Below, piece by piece: positions 1-7,939 of a DNA stretch of 62,496 bases. The number at the start of each line of letters is the position of its first letter. Position 1 is the stretch's first letter. The stretch is from assembly GCA_003521625.1 (NCBI GenBank), contig DPHV01000031.1:139073-201568 (forward strand), written 5' to 3'. The DNA is from Ruminococcus sp. Lineage in GTDB: Bacteria; Bacillota; Clostridia; Oscillospirales; Acutalibacteraceae. The notes under the pieces are model-generated. The model was not told where the DNA came from and ran no database searches. It worked only from the letters and a program-made list of their open reading frames with translations. The position numbers were made by a program, and so were the translations under genes.

Positions 1-723
1 ATGATCATGCAGAGCTATGACTTCTACTACCTCTTCCAGCACTACGGCTGCAATATGCAGTTCGGCGGCGACGACCAGTGGAGCAATATGCTCGGCGGTA
101 CGGAGCTTATCAGACGTAAGCTCGGCAAGGACGCATACGCAATGACAATCAATCTTCTGCTCAATTCCGAGGGCAAGAAGATGGGCAAAACGCAGTCGGG
201 CGCAGTATGGCTTTCACCCGAAAAGACAAGCCCCTACGATTTCTACCAGTACTGGAGAAACGTGGACGACGGCGACGTTGTAAAGTGCCTTAAAATGCTT
301 ACATTCCTGCCGCTTGAACAGATTGACGAACTCGCAAAGCTCGAGGGCAGTGAGATAAACAAGGCAAAGGAAGTTCTCGCTTATGAGCTTACAGAGCTTG
401 TTCACGGCAAGGAGGAGGCAGACAAGGCTCAGGAGGCGGCAAGAGCGCTCTTCGGCAGTAAGACCGATACAAACAATATGCCGTCAACCGAGCTTACAGA
501 GAGCGACTTTACAGACGGCGCAATTGCAATCCTCGATTTGCTCAAGAAATGCTCGCTCATTCCGTCAAACGGTGAGGGCAGACGTCTTATTCAGCAGGGC
601 GGTATTTCGCTTGATGATGAAAAGGTAACAGACGTTTACGCAAGCGTTCCCGTTTCTGCCTTTGAAAAGGGATACGTAATCATTAAAAAGGGCAAAAAGG
701 TGTTCCATAAAGCAGTATTATAA
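1..723 (+). CDS. tyrS: Tyrosyl-tRNA synthetase, C-terminal part (5' end outside window)
   Basis: Class I aminoacyl-tRNA synthetase that charges tRNA-Tyr in the cytoplasm. The reading frame is open from base 1, so the N-terminal Rossmann half with the HIGH-like motif lies outside the window. Visible are GGDDQW (residues 22-27, tyrosine/ATP pocket), the KMSKS-equivalent KMGKT (60-64), an anticodon-binding helical region, and a C-terminal S4 RNA-binding domain (about 175-235) with GEGRRLIQQGG. About 240 of the usual 400 or so residues are present. No neighbour upstream can be seen. Confidence 0.95.
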   Translation: MIMQSYDFYYLFQHYGCNMQFGGDDQWSNMLGGTELIRRKLGKDAYAMTINLLLNSEGKKMGKTQSGAVWLSPEKTSPYDFYQYWRNVDDGDVVKCLKMLTFLPLEQIDELAKLEGSEINKAKEVLAYELTELVHGKEEADKAQEAARALFGSKTDTNNMPSTELTESDFTDGAIAILDLLKKCSLIPSNGEGRRLIQQGGISLDDEKVTDVYASVPVSAFEKGYVIIKKGKKVFHKAVL

Positions 724-746
724 TAAAAAGTTCTGCCTGATTTCGT

Positions 747-770
747 AGGGACACGGCGTGCCGTGTCCGC
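747..770. repeat. Short dispersed palindromic repeat, copy 1
   Basis: The intergenic palindrome GGACACGG-CGTG-CCGTGTCC (749-768) follows GTAG between tyrS and mscL. A second, partly deleted copy lies at 60625-60644 before galE. Dispersed repeats of this kind are common between clostridial genes. It could act as a weak terminator hairpin for tyrS, but there is no T-run. Confidence 0.6.
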
Positions 771-809
771 AGGTAAATGAAAAATTTATAAATAAAAGGG
801 GTTTACAAA

Positions 810-1235
810 ATGAAAAAGTTTTTTTCTGAATTCAAGGAATTCGTAATGCGCGGCAACGTGCTTGACCTTGCAGTCGGCGTAATCATCGGTGCAGCATTTC
901 AGGCAATCGTTACTTCACTTACAAGCGACATTATCTCGCCGATTCTCGGTATCTTCGGCGGAATGAACTTTGACCAGCTTTCGTTTACAATTAACGGCGC
1001 AACAATCTGCTACGGAAAATTCATAACGGCTATTATCAACTTCCTGATTATGGCGTTCATTATTTTCCTCATTGTAAAGCTTGTAAACAAGGTTATGTCA
1101 ATTGGCAGAAAGCCCGAGAAAAAGCCTGAACCTACAACAAAGAAATGCCCGTTCTGCTGTAGTGAAATAGACATCAAGGCAACAAAATGCCCCCACTGCA
1201 CAAGCGATATTCCTGCGCAGGCTGACAAGAAATAA
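810..1235 (+). CDS. mscL: Large-conductance mechanosensitive channel with C-terminal zinc ribbon
   Basis: MscL opens under membrane tension to release solutes during osmotic downshock. The N-terminal helix and TM1 carry the family signature (FVMRGNVLDLAVGVIIG, residues 11-27). TM2 is at about 70-92. The usual cytoplasmic helix is followed by C113-x2-C116 and C127-x2-C130, a zinc-ribbon tail that raises the length to 141 residues. AAGGGG at 796-801 is the likely ribosome-binding site. The stop overlaps the next start (TAATG), so the following amidase is translationally coupled. Confidence 0.93.
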   Translation: MKKFFSEFKEFVMRGNVLDLAVGVIIGAAFQAIVTSLTSDIISPILGIFGGMNFDQLSFTINGATICYGKFITAIINFLIMAFIIFLIVKLVNKVMSIGRKPEKKPEPTTKKCPFCCSEIDIKATKCPHCTSDIPAQADKK

Positions 1236-1876
1236 TGCAATTTTTCAAAAACCTTGACAAGAAAAAGCTGTTGTTCGTTTGCCTTGTATCACTTTTGGTA
1301 CTTTCGCTTTCAACGGCGGCAGTGTCGAGCTTTGACAAGGAAGAAAGCAGATTTTCTCACATCAGGATATATTTAAGTCCGTCAAATCAATATGCAAATT
1401 ACTATGCAGTCGGCGACACAAGCGAAATGGAGCAGTGCGACCTGATTGCGCAGAAAACTGCCGAAAAGCTTAAAAAGCTCGGCTTTACCGTAATGGTAGG
1501 TCAGTCGGGCGCAACGCTTAAAAGCAGATGTGACGAGAGCAACGCTTTTCACGCAGATATGCACATCCCGATACATACAAACGCCCTCAACGGAGAGTAT
1601 ACCGGCGGTACGCACGTTTATGTTTACGGTTCGGACGAGCAGACTGCGGCTGAAGCTTTCCTTGATACGCTCGGTAAAATCAGCCCCGGTGATGATGACA
1701 GGATTGAATATAAGCCTGATTTGTACGAGGTTTTCACTCCGAATGCACTTACGGTTTACCTTGAATGTGAGTTTCACGACACCGAGGAGGGTGCAGACTG
1801 GATAATCAATAATACCGACAAAATTGCAAATGCAATTGCCGACGGTGTTTACAATTATTATTCCAATATAGAATAA
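1235..1876 (+). CDS. N-acetylmuramoyl-L-alanine amidase (Amidase_3-like), exported
   Basis: Predicted zinc-dependent peptidoglycan amidase. An N-terminal hydrophobic segment (about residues 10-30) serves as signal or anchor. The catalytic domain shows LSPSNQ, a Glu in DTSEMEQ, HIPIHTNAL (the usual SIHxNA) and a late Glu in LECEFHDTEEGADW. The usual first metal-ligand motif GHGG is absent and LSPSNQ occupies its place, as in a recognised amidase subgroup. It overlaps mscL by one base. A cell-wall amidase coupled to an osmotic valve is plausible, but the partnership is inference. Confidence 0.8.
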   Translation: MQFFKNLDKKKLLFVCLVSLLVLSLSTAAVSSFDKEESRFSHIRIYLSPSNQYANYYAVGDTSEMEQCDLIAQKTAEKLKKLGFTVMVGQSGATLKSRCDESNAFHADMHIPIHTNALNGEYTGGTHVYVYGSDEQTAAEAFLDTLGKISPGDDDRIEYKPDLYEVFTPNALTVYLECEFHDTEEGADWIINNTDKIANAIADGVYNYYSNIE

Positions 1877-1884
1877 AACAAAAA

Positions 1885-1915
1885 GAGATGTTCAAAAACT
1901 GAGCATCTCTTTTTT
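1885..1915 (+). terminator. Rho-independent terminator after the amidase gene
   Basis: Nine-bp stem (1885-1893 with 1901-1909), seven-base loop, then a T-run at 1909-1915. It ends the mscL-amidase unit. Confidence 0.9.
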
Positions 1916-1975
1916 ATCTGAACAATATACTTTTTCGTATTCACACAAGTTTTACCACAATATTAAATTAAAGTG

Positions 1976-2005
1976 TTGTAATTACAAGGCACGGTGTGAT
2001 ATAAT
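1976..2005 (+). promoter_or_regulatory. Sigma-A-type promoter for proBA
   Basis: -35 TTGTAA (1976-1981), 18-bp spacer, -10 TATAAT (2000-2005), placed about 35 bases before the proB start. Confidence 0.6.
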
Positions 2006-2040
2006 AAATTAATAATGCAAAACAGAAACAGGTGTCTGAA

Positions 2041-2826
2041 ATGGAAAATAAACGTACGGTTGTAAAGGTCGGCACGTCCACCCTTACATACGAGAACGGA
2101 AAGATAAATTACCGCAGAATTGAGAGCCTTTGCAAGGTTATGTCGGATTTGCAGAACAGGGGAGAGCAGATTATGCTCGTGTCCTCGGGTGCAATCGGCG
2201 TAGGAATGGGAAAAACAGGACTCCAGTCACGTCCGAGCGAAACCAAGAAAAAGCAGGCTCTTGCGGCTATCGGTCAGTGCGAGCTTATGTTTATGTACGA
2301 CAAGCTGTTCGGCGAGTACAACCACTCGGTGGCGCAGATTCTGCTCACACGTTATGCTGTTGAAACCGACCAGAAACGTCAGAACGTAATCAATACAATT
2401 GACGAGCTTCTGAAAATGAACATTATCCCCGTAATCAACGAAAACGACACGGTGGCTATTGATGAGCTTGAGGGCAACAACTTCGGCGATAACGATATGC
2501 TTTCGGCAATTGTTGCAGGACTTGTGGGAGCTGACAGGCTGATTATCCTCACCGACATTGACGGTCTGTACGACTCAAATCCACGCACAAATCCAGATGC
2601 GGTGAAAATTGATGTTGTCGATAGAATAAATCAGGAAATTCTGTCAATGGCGGCAGGAACAGGCTCAAACCGTGGAACAGGCGGAATGATAACAAAACTA
2701 CAGGCGGCTGATTACGCAACAAAGCGTGGAGTTGAGGTGCACGTTATCAACGGCTCAAACCCCGAAAATCTCTATGAAATTTTTGACGGAAACAACATCG
2801 GAACAATGTTCCTTGCAAGGCAGTAA
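2041..2826 (+). CDS. proB: Glutamate 5-kinase
   Basis: Phosphorylates glutamate to gamma-glutamyl phosphate, the first step of proline synthesis. This is an amino-acid-kinase fold with KVGTSTLT at the N-terminus, VSSGAIGVGM, NENDTV, FGDNDMLSA and a Gly-rich GTGSNRGTGGM nucleotide loop. At 261 residues it lacks the C-terminal PUA domain of the 365-residue enzymes. ATG 2041 is preferred over the in-frame GTG 2032 because AGGTG (2030-2034) lies six bases before it. proA follows 13 bases after the stop, forming a proBA operon. Confidence 0.95.
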   Translation: MENKRTVVKVGTSTLTYENGKINYRRIESLCKVMSDLQNRGEQIMLVSSGAIGVGMGKTGLQSRPSETKKKQALAAIGQCELMFMYDKLFGEYNHSVAQILLTRYAVETDQKRQNVINTIDELLKMNIIPVINENDTVAIDELEGNNFGDNDMLSAIVAGLVGADRLIILTDIDGLYDSNPRTNPDAVKIDVVDRINQEILSMAAGTGSNRGTGGMITKLQAADYATKRGVEVHVINGSNPENLYEIFDGNNIGTMFLARQ

Positions 2827-2839
2827 AAGGAGAATGACT

Positions 2840-4084
2840 ATGACTCAGCTTGAAATTATGGGCGCAAAGGCAAAGGATGCCTCACGCTTTCTTATGACCG
2901 CAGGCTCAAAAAAGGACGAGGCATTAAACGCAATTGCAAAGGCTCTGCGTGAAAATGCAGATAAAATCATAAAAGCAAACGATATTGATATAGAAAACGG
3001 CAAAAATGCAGGACTTACAAAGTCGTTGCTTGATAGATTACAGCTTACCGAAGAGAGAATTAACGGAATGGCTGACGGTGTGAGCGAGGTAGCTTCACTT
3101 GCAGACCCTGTCGGCAGAGTGCTTGACGGCAGAACGCTCAAAAACGGCTTGCAGATTGAAAAGGTTACCGTTCCTATGGGCGTTATCGGAATCATCTTTG
3201 AGGCTCGTCCGAATGTTACTTCAGATGCGGCGGCGCTTTGCCTTAAGGCAGGCAGTGCGGTAATTCTGCGTGGCGGCAAGGAGGCAATCAACTCCAACAA
3301 GGCAATTGCAGAAATTATGCGTGATGCAATCGAGGGTGCAGGCTTGCCCCGAGACTGCGTTTCACTCGTTGAGGACACAACACGTCAGAGCGCAACGGAG
3401 CTTATGCAGCTTTCCGATTACCTTGACGTGCTCATTCCCAGAGGCGGTGCAGGGCTTATCAAAAGCGTTGTCGAGAACGCAAAGGTGCCTGTAATTGAAA
3501 CGGGCGTAGGCAACTGCCACGTTTATGTTGACAAAAGCGCTGACGTTGATATGGCAAAGAGCATTATTTTCAATGCAAAAACCTCACGTCCTTCCGTCTG
3601 CAACGCAATTGAAACTGTGATTGTTCATAAGGACATAGCCGAAAAAGCCCTGCCCGAAATCAAGGCAGAGCTTGATAAGATGAATGTTGAAATCCGAGGC
3701 TGTGAGAGGACAAAAGCAATCCTCGGCGACAGCGTTGTTCCCACAACGGAAAACGACTATGCAGTTGAGTTCCTCGACTACATTCTTGCGGTAAAGGTTG
3801 TTGACAGCCTTGACGACGCACTTGCGCACATTGCAAAATACAGCACAGGTCACAGCGAAAGCATAATCACAAGCGACTACGAGAGTGCAAACAAATTCAC
3901 CGCCTGCGTTGATTCTGCGGCTGTTTATGTAAATGCTTCAACACGCTTTACCGACGGAGGAGAGTTCGGACTCGGTGCAGAAATCGGAATTTCAACTCAA
4001 AAGCTCCACGCAAGAGGTCCTATGGGACTGAACGAGCTTACAAGCAGTAAGTTCATAATCAGAGGTAACGGACAAATCAGATAA
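2840..4084 (+). CDS. proA: Gamma-glutamyl phosphate reductase (glutamate-5-semialdehyde dehydrogenase)
   Basis: Reduces gamma-glutamyl phosphate with NADPH to glutamate semialdehyde, the second proline step. It is an aldehyde-dehydrogenase-superfamily protein of 414 residues, the usual length. Visible are the conserved N-terminal region ending IGIIFEARPNVT, the catalytic Cys in SRPSVCNAIE, and the C-terminal FGLGAEIGISTQKLHARGPMG. ATG 2840 has AGGAG at 2828-2832, seven bases before it. A second ATG at 2834 is too close to this site. The 3' end overlaps the convergent small gene by eight bases. Confidence 0.96.
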   Translation: MTQLEIMGAKAKDASRFLMTAGSKKDEALNAIAKALRENADKIIKANDIDIENGKNAGLTKSLLDRLQLTEERINGMADGVSEVASLADPVGRVLDGRTLKNGLQIEKVTVPMGVIGIIFEARPNVTSDAAALCLKAGSAVILRGGKEAINSNKAIAEIMRDAIEGAGLPRDCVSLVEDTTRQSATELMQLSDYLDVLIPRGGAGLIKSVVENAKVPVIETGVGNCHVYVDKSADVDMAKSIIFNAKTSRPSVCNAIETVIVHKDIAEKALPEIKAELDKMNVEIRGCERTKAILGDSVVPTTENDYAVEFLDYILAVKVVDSLDDALAHIAKYSTGHSESIITSDYESANKFTACVDSAAVYVNASTRFTDGGEFGLGAEIGISTQKLHARGPMGLNELTSSKFIIRGNGQIR

Positions 4085-4385
4085 GCAGATAGACGAGGGC
4101 AAGCAGTAAAGTAGGGTCTGCATTTTCGTCCATAAGCAGGACAAGCAGAAGTAAAATCAGACTTTGTTCCTTGTTCTTGAACAGCATATCAAGTAAGCTG
4201 CTGTTATTGCTGCCGTTCTGCATTTTCTGCTCGGGTGGCTTTTCGGGAACAGGCTTTTGCTCCTTTTTAGGCGGCTGTTCCTGTTTCGGGATTGATTTCT
4301 GATTCTGCTGATTATTGCTGTAGAACGGCTGGCGTTTGTTCATCTGTTGCGCTCTTGCAAAGGCTTCTTCTTCAAAGCTCGGCAT
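4077..4385 (-). CDS. Small Pro/Gln/Lys-rich protein with hydrophobic C-terminus
   Basis: I do not recognise a function. The 102-residue protein has a charged N-terminus, a low-complexity Q/P/K/E stretch (about 24-55) and a very hydrophobic Leu-rich C-terminus (about 72-102) that could be one or two membrane segments with a DENAD break. A GAGGGGGTG ribosome-binding site precedes ATG 4385. It is last in a three-gene minus-strand group (5042, 4766, 4385). A membrane-tethered tail architecture is inference. Confidence 0.65.
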   Translation of the reverse strand: MPSFEEEAFARAQQMNKRQPFYSNNQQNQKSIPKQEQPPKKEQKPVPEKPPEQKMQNGSNNSSLLDMLFKNKEQSLILLLLVLLMDENADPTLLLALVYLLI

Positions 4386-4424
4386 ATATTCACCCCCTCA
4401 TTTCCAATTAAGTATCACCACACT

Positions 4425-4766
4425 TTAGAAAAGTCCGTTATCCTTTAAAAGCGGAATTATCCTGATGAATTTAATCATCTTTTCGGCTCGGTCAAGCTTT
4501 TCCTGCTTTTCACGGTTTAAAAACGGACGAAGTGAATTTAAAAGACGTGTTGTGTCGTCGTCACGCTTAACCGAGTTCATAACGGGAGCAAGGCGTGTGA
4601 CGGTTCTTAATATATCATCACCCATAATATCAGGCTGAACAGGCTTCGGCTTTGGCGGTTCGGGATTTGCGTTTGCAAGACCTAACTGCTCGCCAAGGCT
4701 CTGCACCTGCCGGAGTGCTTCTGGATTGCTTAAAATCTGATTGATTTTATCTTGTATTTCCGACAT
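4425..4766 (-). CDS. Conserved small helical protein of unknown function
   Basis: The 113-residue soluble protein begins MSEIQDKINQILSNPEAL, then has a Pro/Lys linker (about 34-46) and a charged helical C-terminus with LNSLRPFLNREKQEKLDRA and LLKDNGLF. Proteins of this pattern are common in spore-forming Clostridia, often beside other small helical proteins. No enzymatic motif is visible. The next gene downstream is 39 bases away, which suggests co-transcription. Confidence 0.7.
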   Translation of the reverse strand: MSEIQDKINQILSNPEALRQVQSLGEQLGLANANPEPPKPKPVQPDIMGDDILRTVTRLAPVMNSVKRDDDTTRLLNSLRPFLNREKQEKLDRAEKMIKFIRIIPLLKDNGLF

Positions 4767-4799
4767 TTTGATTTTTCACACCCTTTCCCGATGCGATTG

Positions 4800-5042
4800 T
4801 TAATTTTTATTATCGCCGCCGAGCAGTTTGATTAGCGCCTGTGCCTGCGGACTGTTTAGTATTTCTTTTGTTTTTTCAGGGTCATTGAGAACAGACTTGA
4901 TTTTATCCGTCTGATTTGAGTCGGCGTTTTTTAGCATATTGTTGACATCGCCCGTTTGAGCTGCGTTTTTTATCTGATTTTCAGAAACGCCAAGCTGTTT
5001 TGAGAGGCTTGAAATCAGCTTATCTAAATTTTTATCTTTCAT
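4800..5042 (-). CDS. Small helical protein of unknown function
   Basis: The 80-residue protein is Asn/Lys/Asp-rich, with N-terminal KNLDKLISSLSKQLGVSE and a C-terminal SPQAQALIKLLGG segment. It resembles the short helical proteins of clostridial spore-former genomes that carry only generic names. GAGGTG precedes the ATG. It is first in the minus-strand trio and is divergent from the phosphoesterase gene, with only 57 bases between them. Confidence 0.65.
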   Translation of the reverse strand: MKDKNLDKLISSLSKQLGVSENQIKNAAQTGDVNNMLKNADSNQTDKIKSVLNDPEKTKEILNSPQAQALIKLLGGDNKN

Positions 5043-5099
5043 ATAAACACCTCGCTATATTCTATGCTTTAAATACATTTTTAGAACGGAGTTTTGCAA

Positions 5100-5570
5100 A
5101 TGCGTATTTTAGTTGTTTCCGACACTCACGGAGATTTAAGAACACTTATGAAAGCTGTCAACGCACAGCCGAGTGCCGAGATAATCGTCCATTGCGGCGA
5201 CGGTGACGAACAGGTGCAGTATTTAAAGGATACGATAAAGGATAAGATGATTGTCGGGGTAAGGGGCAACTGTGATTGGTGCAGCAGCCTTCTTTCAAAG
5301 GAAATTTTAAGCGTTTGCGGCAAAAGGATTTTCATTACCCACGGACATCTTTACAATGCAAAGGTCGGACTTTACACAATTATGTGCGCCGCAAGGGAGG
5401 AAAAGGCAGACATTCTGCTTTTCGGTCATACGCACAACGCAATGACCTATTACGAGGACGGACTTTATGTTATGAATCCCGGCTCGTGCAGTGGCTATAT
5501 GGCAAGCTACGGCTACATTGACATAACCGACAAGGGCGAAATCGTAACAAATACAGTTGCCATAAATTAA
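5100..5570 (+). CDS. YfcE/MJ0936-type metallophosphoesterase
   Basis: Calcineurin-like phosphodiesterase of the short (156-residue) family. Its dinuclear metal motifs are in order: SDTHGD (D at about 7, H about 9), HCGDGDE, GNCDW, THGH and FGHTHNA. The physiological substrate is usually unknown for this family. ATG 5100 follows GGAG at 5088-5091 with eight bases spacing; an upstream in-frame TTG (5094) is too near that site. Confidence 0.92.
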   Translation: MRILVVSDTHGDLRTLMKAVNAQPSAEIIVHCGDGDEQVQYLKDTIKDKMIVGVRGNCDWCSSLLSKEILSVCGKRIFITHGHLYNAKVGLYTIMCAAREEKADILLFGHTHNAMTYYEDGLYVMNPGSCSGYMASYGYIDITDKGEIVTNTVAIN

Positions 5571-5783
5571 TACTAAATCTAATTAAAAACTAAATATCTT
5601 TTTGGCATATTTTCTGCCAAGCTTCACAATCTGTCCTCGTAAGGCGTCAGCCTTCCTGCGGAATCTTGCTTGCCTGACAAAAAATCTGCTCAAAAATCTT
5701 ATTATAGTTTTCTATAAGATTTAGTATATATATGGAAAAATATTAAAATTAATGATATAATTATTATTTGCAGGAGGTGTGCT

Positions 5784-6647
5784 ATGAATTTCAGCGGATT
5801 TGATTTTGACGAGAGCGTAAAAGCGGCTCTCTTTGCGCTTGACAATCACGGCAGAATACCTCACGCAATTATAATAGAAAGCAAGAACAAAGAAAGTGCG
5901 CTCGAAGCGGCAAAGTTTCTTTCAATGTACGCTGTCTGCACAAGCGACAACAAGCCCTGTAAGGCATGCGAACAGTGCCACAAGGCTGAAATAAAAGGAC
6001 ACGCCGACATAAGCTACCCCCGTCCCGAGAATAAGTCAAAGACCTATTCAATCGAGCAGATGCGAAACATTATAAAGGATTCATATATCCTCCCGAACGA
6101 GGCAAACGCAAAGGTTTACGTCTTTGAGGAAGCCGACAACAGGCTGACGGATATTGCGCAGAATTCATTTTTAAAGCTGCTTGAAGAGCCGCCGCAGAAT
6201 GTGTATTTTATTCTGCTGTGCGAAAGTGCTCAAAAGTTGCTTGTAACAATACTTTCACGCTGTACTGTAGTAAGGCTGAAAAATGAAGTCAGAATCAGCG
6301 AAAAGGCGCTTGAGTATGCGGAAAAAATCGTAAGGGGAATAATATCATCACGTGAATACGATTTGCTCCTTTCGCTGAATGTACTTTCCGACAAGGAAAA
6401 CGCCGACGAAACACTCAGTACAGTGCGAATGATTCTGCGTGACGGTCTTGCACTTTCAATCGGTACAAAGGCTGTGTTTAACGAAAAGCTCGGCAGGGAG
6501 CTTGCCACACGATTTACAAAGGGAAAAATCATCGAAATGATTGGGCTGACAGACAACTCGGCAATAAAAATAAAACAGAACATTAACATAAACCTTCTCA
6601 CAACTTGGTTGTGCGGAGAATACAGGAGGATTTCATGGCAGAGGTAA
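5784..6647 (+). CDS. holB: DNA polymerase III delta' subunit
   Basis: Clamp-loader subunit that helps place the sliding clamp on DNA. The AAA+ fold shows the zinc-binding cysteines in CKACEQCHKAE (about 53-63), VYVFEEADNRLTDIAQN (Walker B region), FLKLLEEPP, and the sensor-1 motif with TILSRC. There is no Walker A, as expected for delta'. At 287 residues it is slightly short. GGAGGTG precedes ATG 5784. ricT begins inside its 3' end (13-base overlap), matching the holB-ricT order of Bacillus subtilis. Confidence 0.92.
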   Translation: MNFSGFDFDESVKAALFALDNHGRIPHAIIIESKNKESALEAAKFLSMYAVCTSDNKPCKACEQCHKAEIKGHADISYPRPENKSKTYSIEQMRNIIKDSYILPNEANAKVYVFEEADNRLTDIAQNSFLKLLEEPPQNVYFILLCESAQKLLVTILSRCTVVRLKNEVRISEKALEYAEKIVRGIISSREYDLLLSLNVLSDKENADETLSTVRMILRDGLALSIGTKAVFNEKLGRELATRFTKGKIIEMIGLTDNSAIKIKQNININLLTTWLCGEYRRISWQR

Positions 6648-7501
6648 TCGGAGTAAGATTTAAAGAGGTCGGCAAGGTGTACTACTTTGACCCGCTTGAC
6701 AATAAACTTAACAAGGGAGATATGGTAATCGTTGAAACCGCAAGAGGACTTGAATGCGGCGAGGTTGCCACTGCGAACAAGACGATTGATGAAACAGAGC
6801 TTGCTCATCCGCTCAAGCCGCTTATTAGAATTGCAAATGAAGACGACCTTAATCACCTTGCGGAAAACAAGCTCAAAGAAAAGGAAGCTTACAAAATCTG
6901 CGAGCAGAAAATTGCAAATCACAAGCTTGAAATGAAGCTTGTAAACGTTGAATATACCTTTGACAACAGCAAAATTCTGTTCTACTTTACGGCTGACGGA
7001 CGTGTTGATTTCCGTGCGCTTGTAAAGGACTTAGCGTCCGTTTTCAGAACGAGAATTGAGCTTCGTCAGATTGGCGTAAGAGATGAAGCCAAAATGCTCG
7101 GCGGTCTTGGCATCTGCGGAAAGCCGTTTTGCTGTGCAAGCTATATGGGCGAATTTCAGCCTGTTTCAATCAAAATGGCAAAGGAGCAGGGCTTGTCGCT
7201 TTCTCCCGTCAAAATTTCGGGAACGTGCGGCAGACTTATGTGCTGTCTTAAATACGAGCAGGAGGCATACACCGATTTGCTCAAAAGAACTCCAAAGGTC
7301 GGCGCAATTGTAAACACTCCCGAAGGCAGAGGACTTGTTGTTGAAAACAATCTGATTGCAAGAACTCTGAAGGTAAAGCTCAACAATACTCCCGACGACG
7401 TTGCTCCGAAAACCTTTACGGTTAAGCAGTGCAAGCTTGTAAAGGACGGCTATATCAAGGTTAATAAGAAAGAGCTTGAAGAACTGAAGGGACTTGAATA
7501 A
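6635..7501 (+). CDS. ricT: PSP1-domain protein RicT (YaaT)
   Basis: In B. subtilis RicT forms the RicAFT (Y) complex that supports RNase Y-dependent mRNA maturation and affects sporulation and competence. This 288-residue protein has the PSP1 domain (about 45-135) and the Cys-rich cluster GLGICGKPFCCASY and GTCGRLMCCLKYE, where the family binds an Fe-S cluster. ATG 6635 has a strong AGGAGG at 6624-6629; extending upstream is unnecessary. It overlaps holB by 13 bases, so the two are coupled. Confidence 0.93.
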   Translation: MAEVIGVRFKEVGKVYYFDPLDNKLNKGDMVIVETARGLECGEVATANKTIDETELAHPLKPLIRIANEDDLNHLAENKLKEKEAYKICEQKIANHKLEMKLVNVEYTFDNSKILFYFTADGRVDFRALVKDLASVFRTRIELRQIGVRDEAKMLGGLGICGKPFCCASYMGEFQPVSIKMAKEQGLSLSPVKISGTCGRLMCCLKYEQEAYTDLLKRTPKVGAIVNTPEGRGLVVENNLIARTLKVKLNNTPDDVAPKTFTVKQCKLVKDGYIKVNKKELEELKGLE

Positions 7502-7575
7502 TCCAAAATCAGCGGCATTATTCGTCAATAAATTTTATATTATTTGTAAAATTCTTAAAAATATTCCCAAAACAA

Positions 7576-7603
7576 TTGCATTTTGCAAAATATGTGATAC
7601 AAT
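7576..7603 (+). promoter_or_regulatory. Promoter for the ferredoxin gene
   Basis: -35 TTGCAT (7576-7581), 16-bp spacer, -10 TACAAT (7598-7603), 34 bases before the ferredoxin start. Confidence 0.55.
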
Positions 7604-7636
7604 ATACTTGAAATCTTTTAAGGAGGTGTTCTCCCT

Positions 7637-7807
7637 ATGGCATATGTAATTAGTGATGATTGCATCGCTTGCGGTGCTTGCGCAGACGCTTGTCCGTGTT
7701 CTGCTATTTCAGAGGGTGACGGCAAGTACGTTATCGACGCTGATGCATGCGCAGATTGCGGTTCTTGTGCTGATGTTTGCCCGGTAGGTGCTCCTCAGGC
7801 TGAGTAA
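7637..7807 (+). CDS. 2[4Fe-4S] ferredoxin
   Basis: A 56-residue clostridial-type ferredoxin, a soluble low-potential electron carrier for anaerobic redox enzymes. Two classic clusters are present: CIACGACADACP and CADCGSCADVCP. The start at ATG 7637 is supported by AGGAGGTG at 7621-7628. It is flanked by its own promoter and terminator, so it is a monocistronic gene. Confidence 0.96.
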   Translation: MAYVISDDCIACGACADACPCSAISEGDGKYVIDADACADCGSCADVCPVGAPQAE

Positions 7808-7826
7808 TAGCTTATCTGAAATTCAA

Positions 7827-7856
7827 ACGGCAAGGAATTTACCTTGCCGTTTTTCT
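7827..7856 (+). terminator. Terminator of the ferredoxin gene
   Basis: Nine-bp stem (7827-7835 with 7842-7850), six-base loop, T-run at 7850-7854. Confidence 0.92.
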
Positions 7857-7939
7857 CTGTGAAATTATAATTATAATTTAATGCGGAATTGAACTAAATT
7901 ACAGTTTACTGAAAAATACAAAATCAAAAGGGATATACT

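Noticed and set aside
2845..3378. A 177-codon minus-strand frame inside proA.
   Set aside because: Ser/Ala-rich antisense shadow of a conserved enzyme gene, without a start site.
5571..5783. Possible riboswitch or small RNA in the gap before holB.
   Set aside because: I saw no conserved aptamer core or convincing terminator; only AT-rich sequence and a weak direct-repeat-like GCGTCAGCCTTCC stretch.
6230..6922. A 230-codon minus-strand frame across holB/ricT.
   Set aside because: It spans two well-supported overlapping genes on the other strand, and its composition is that of an antisense frame.
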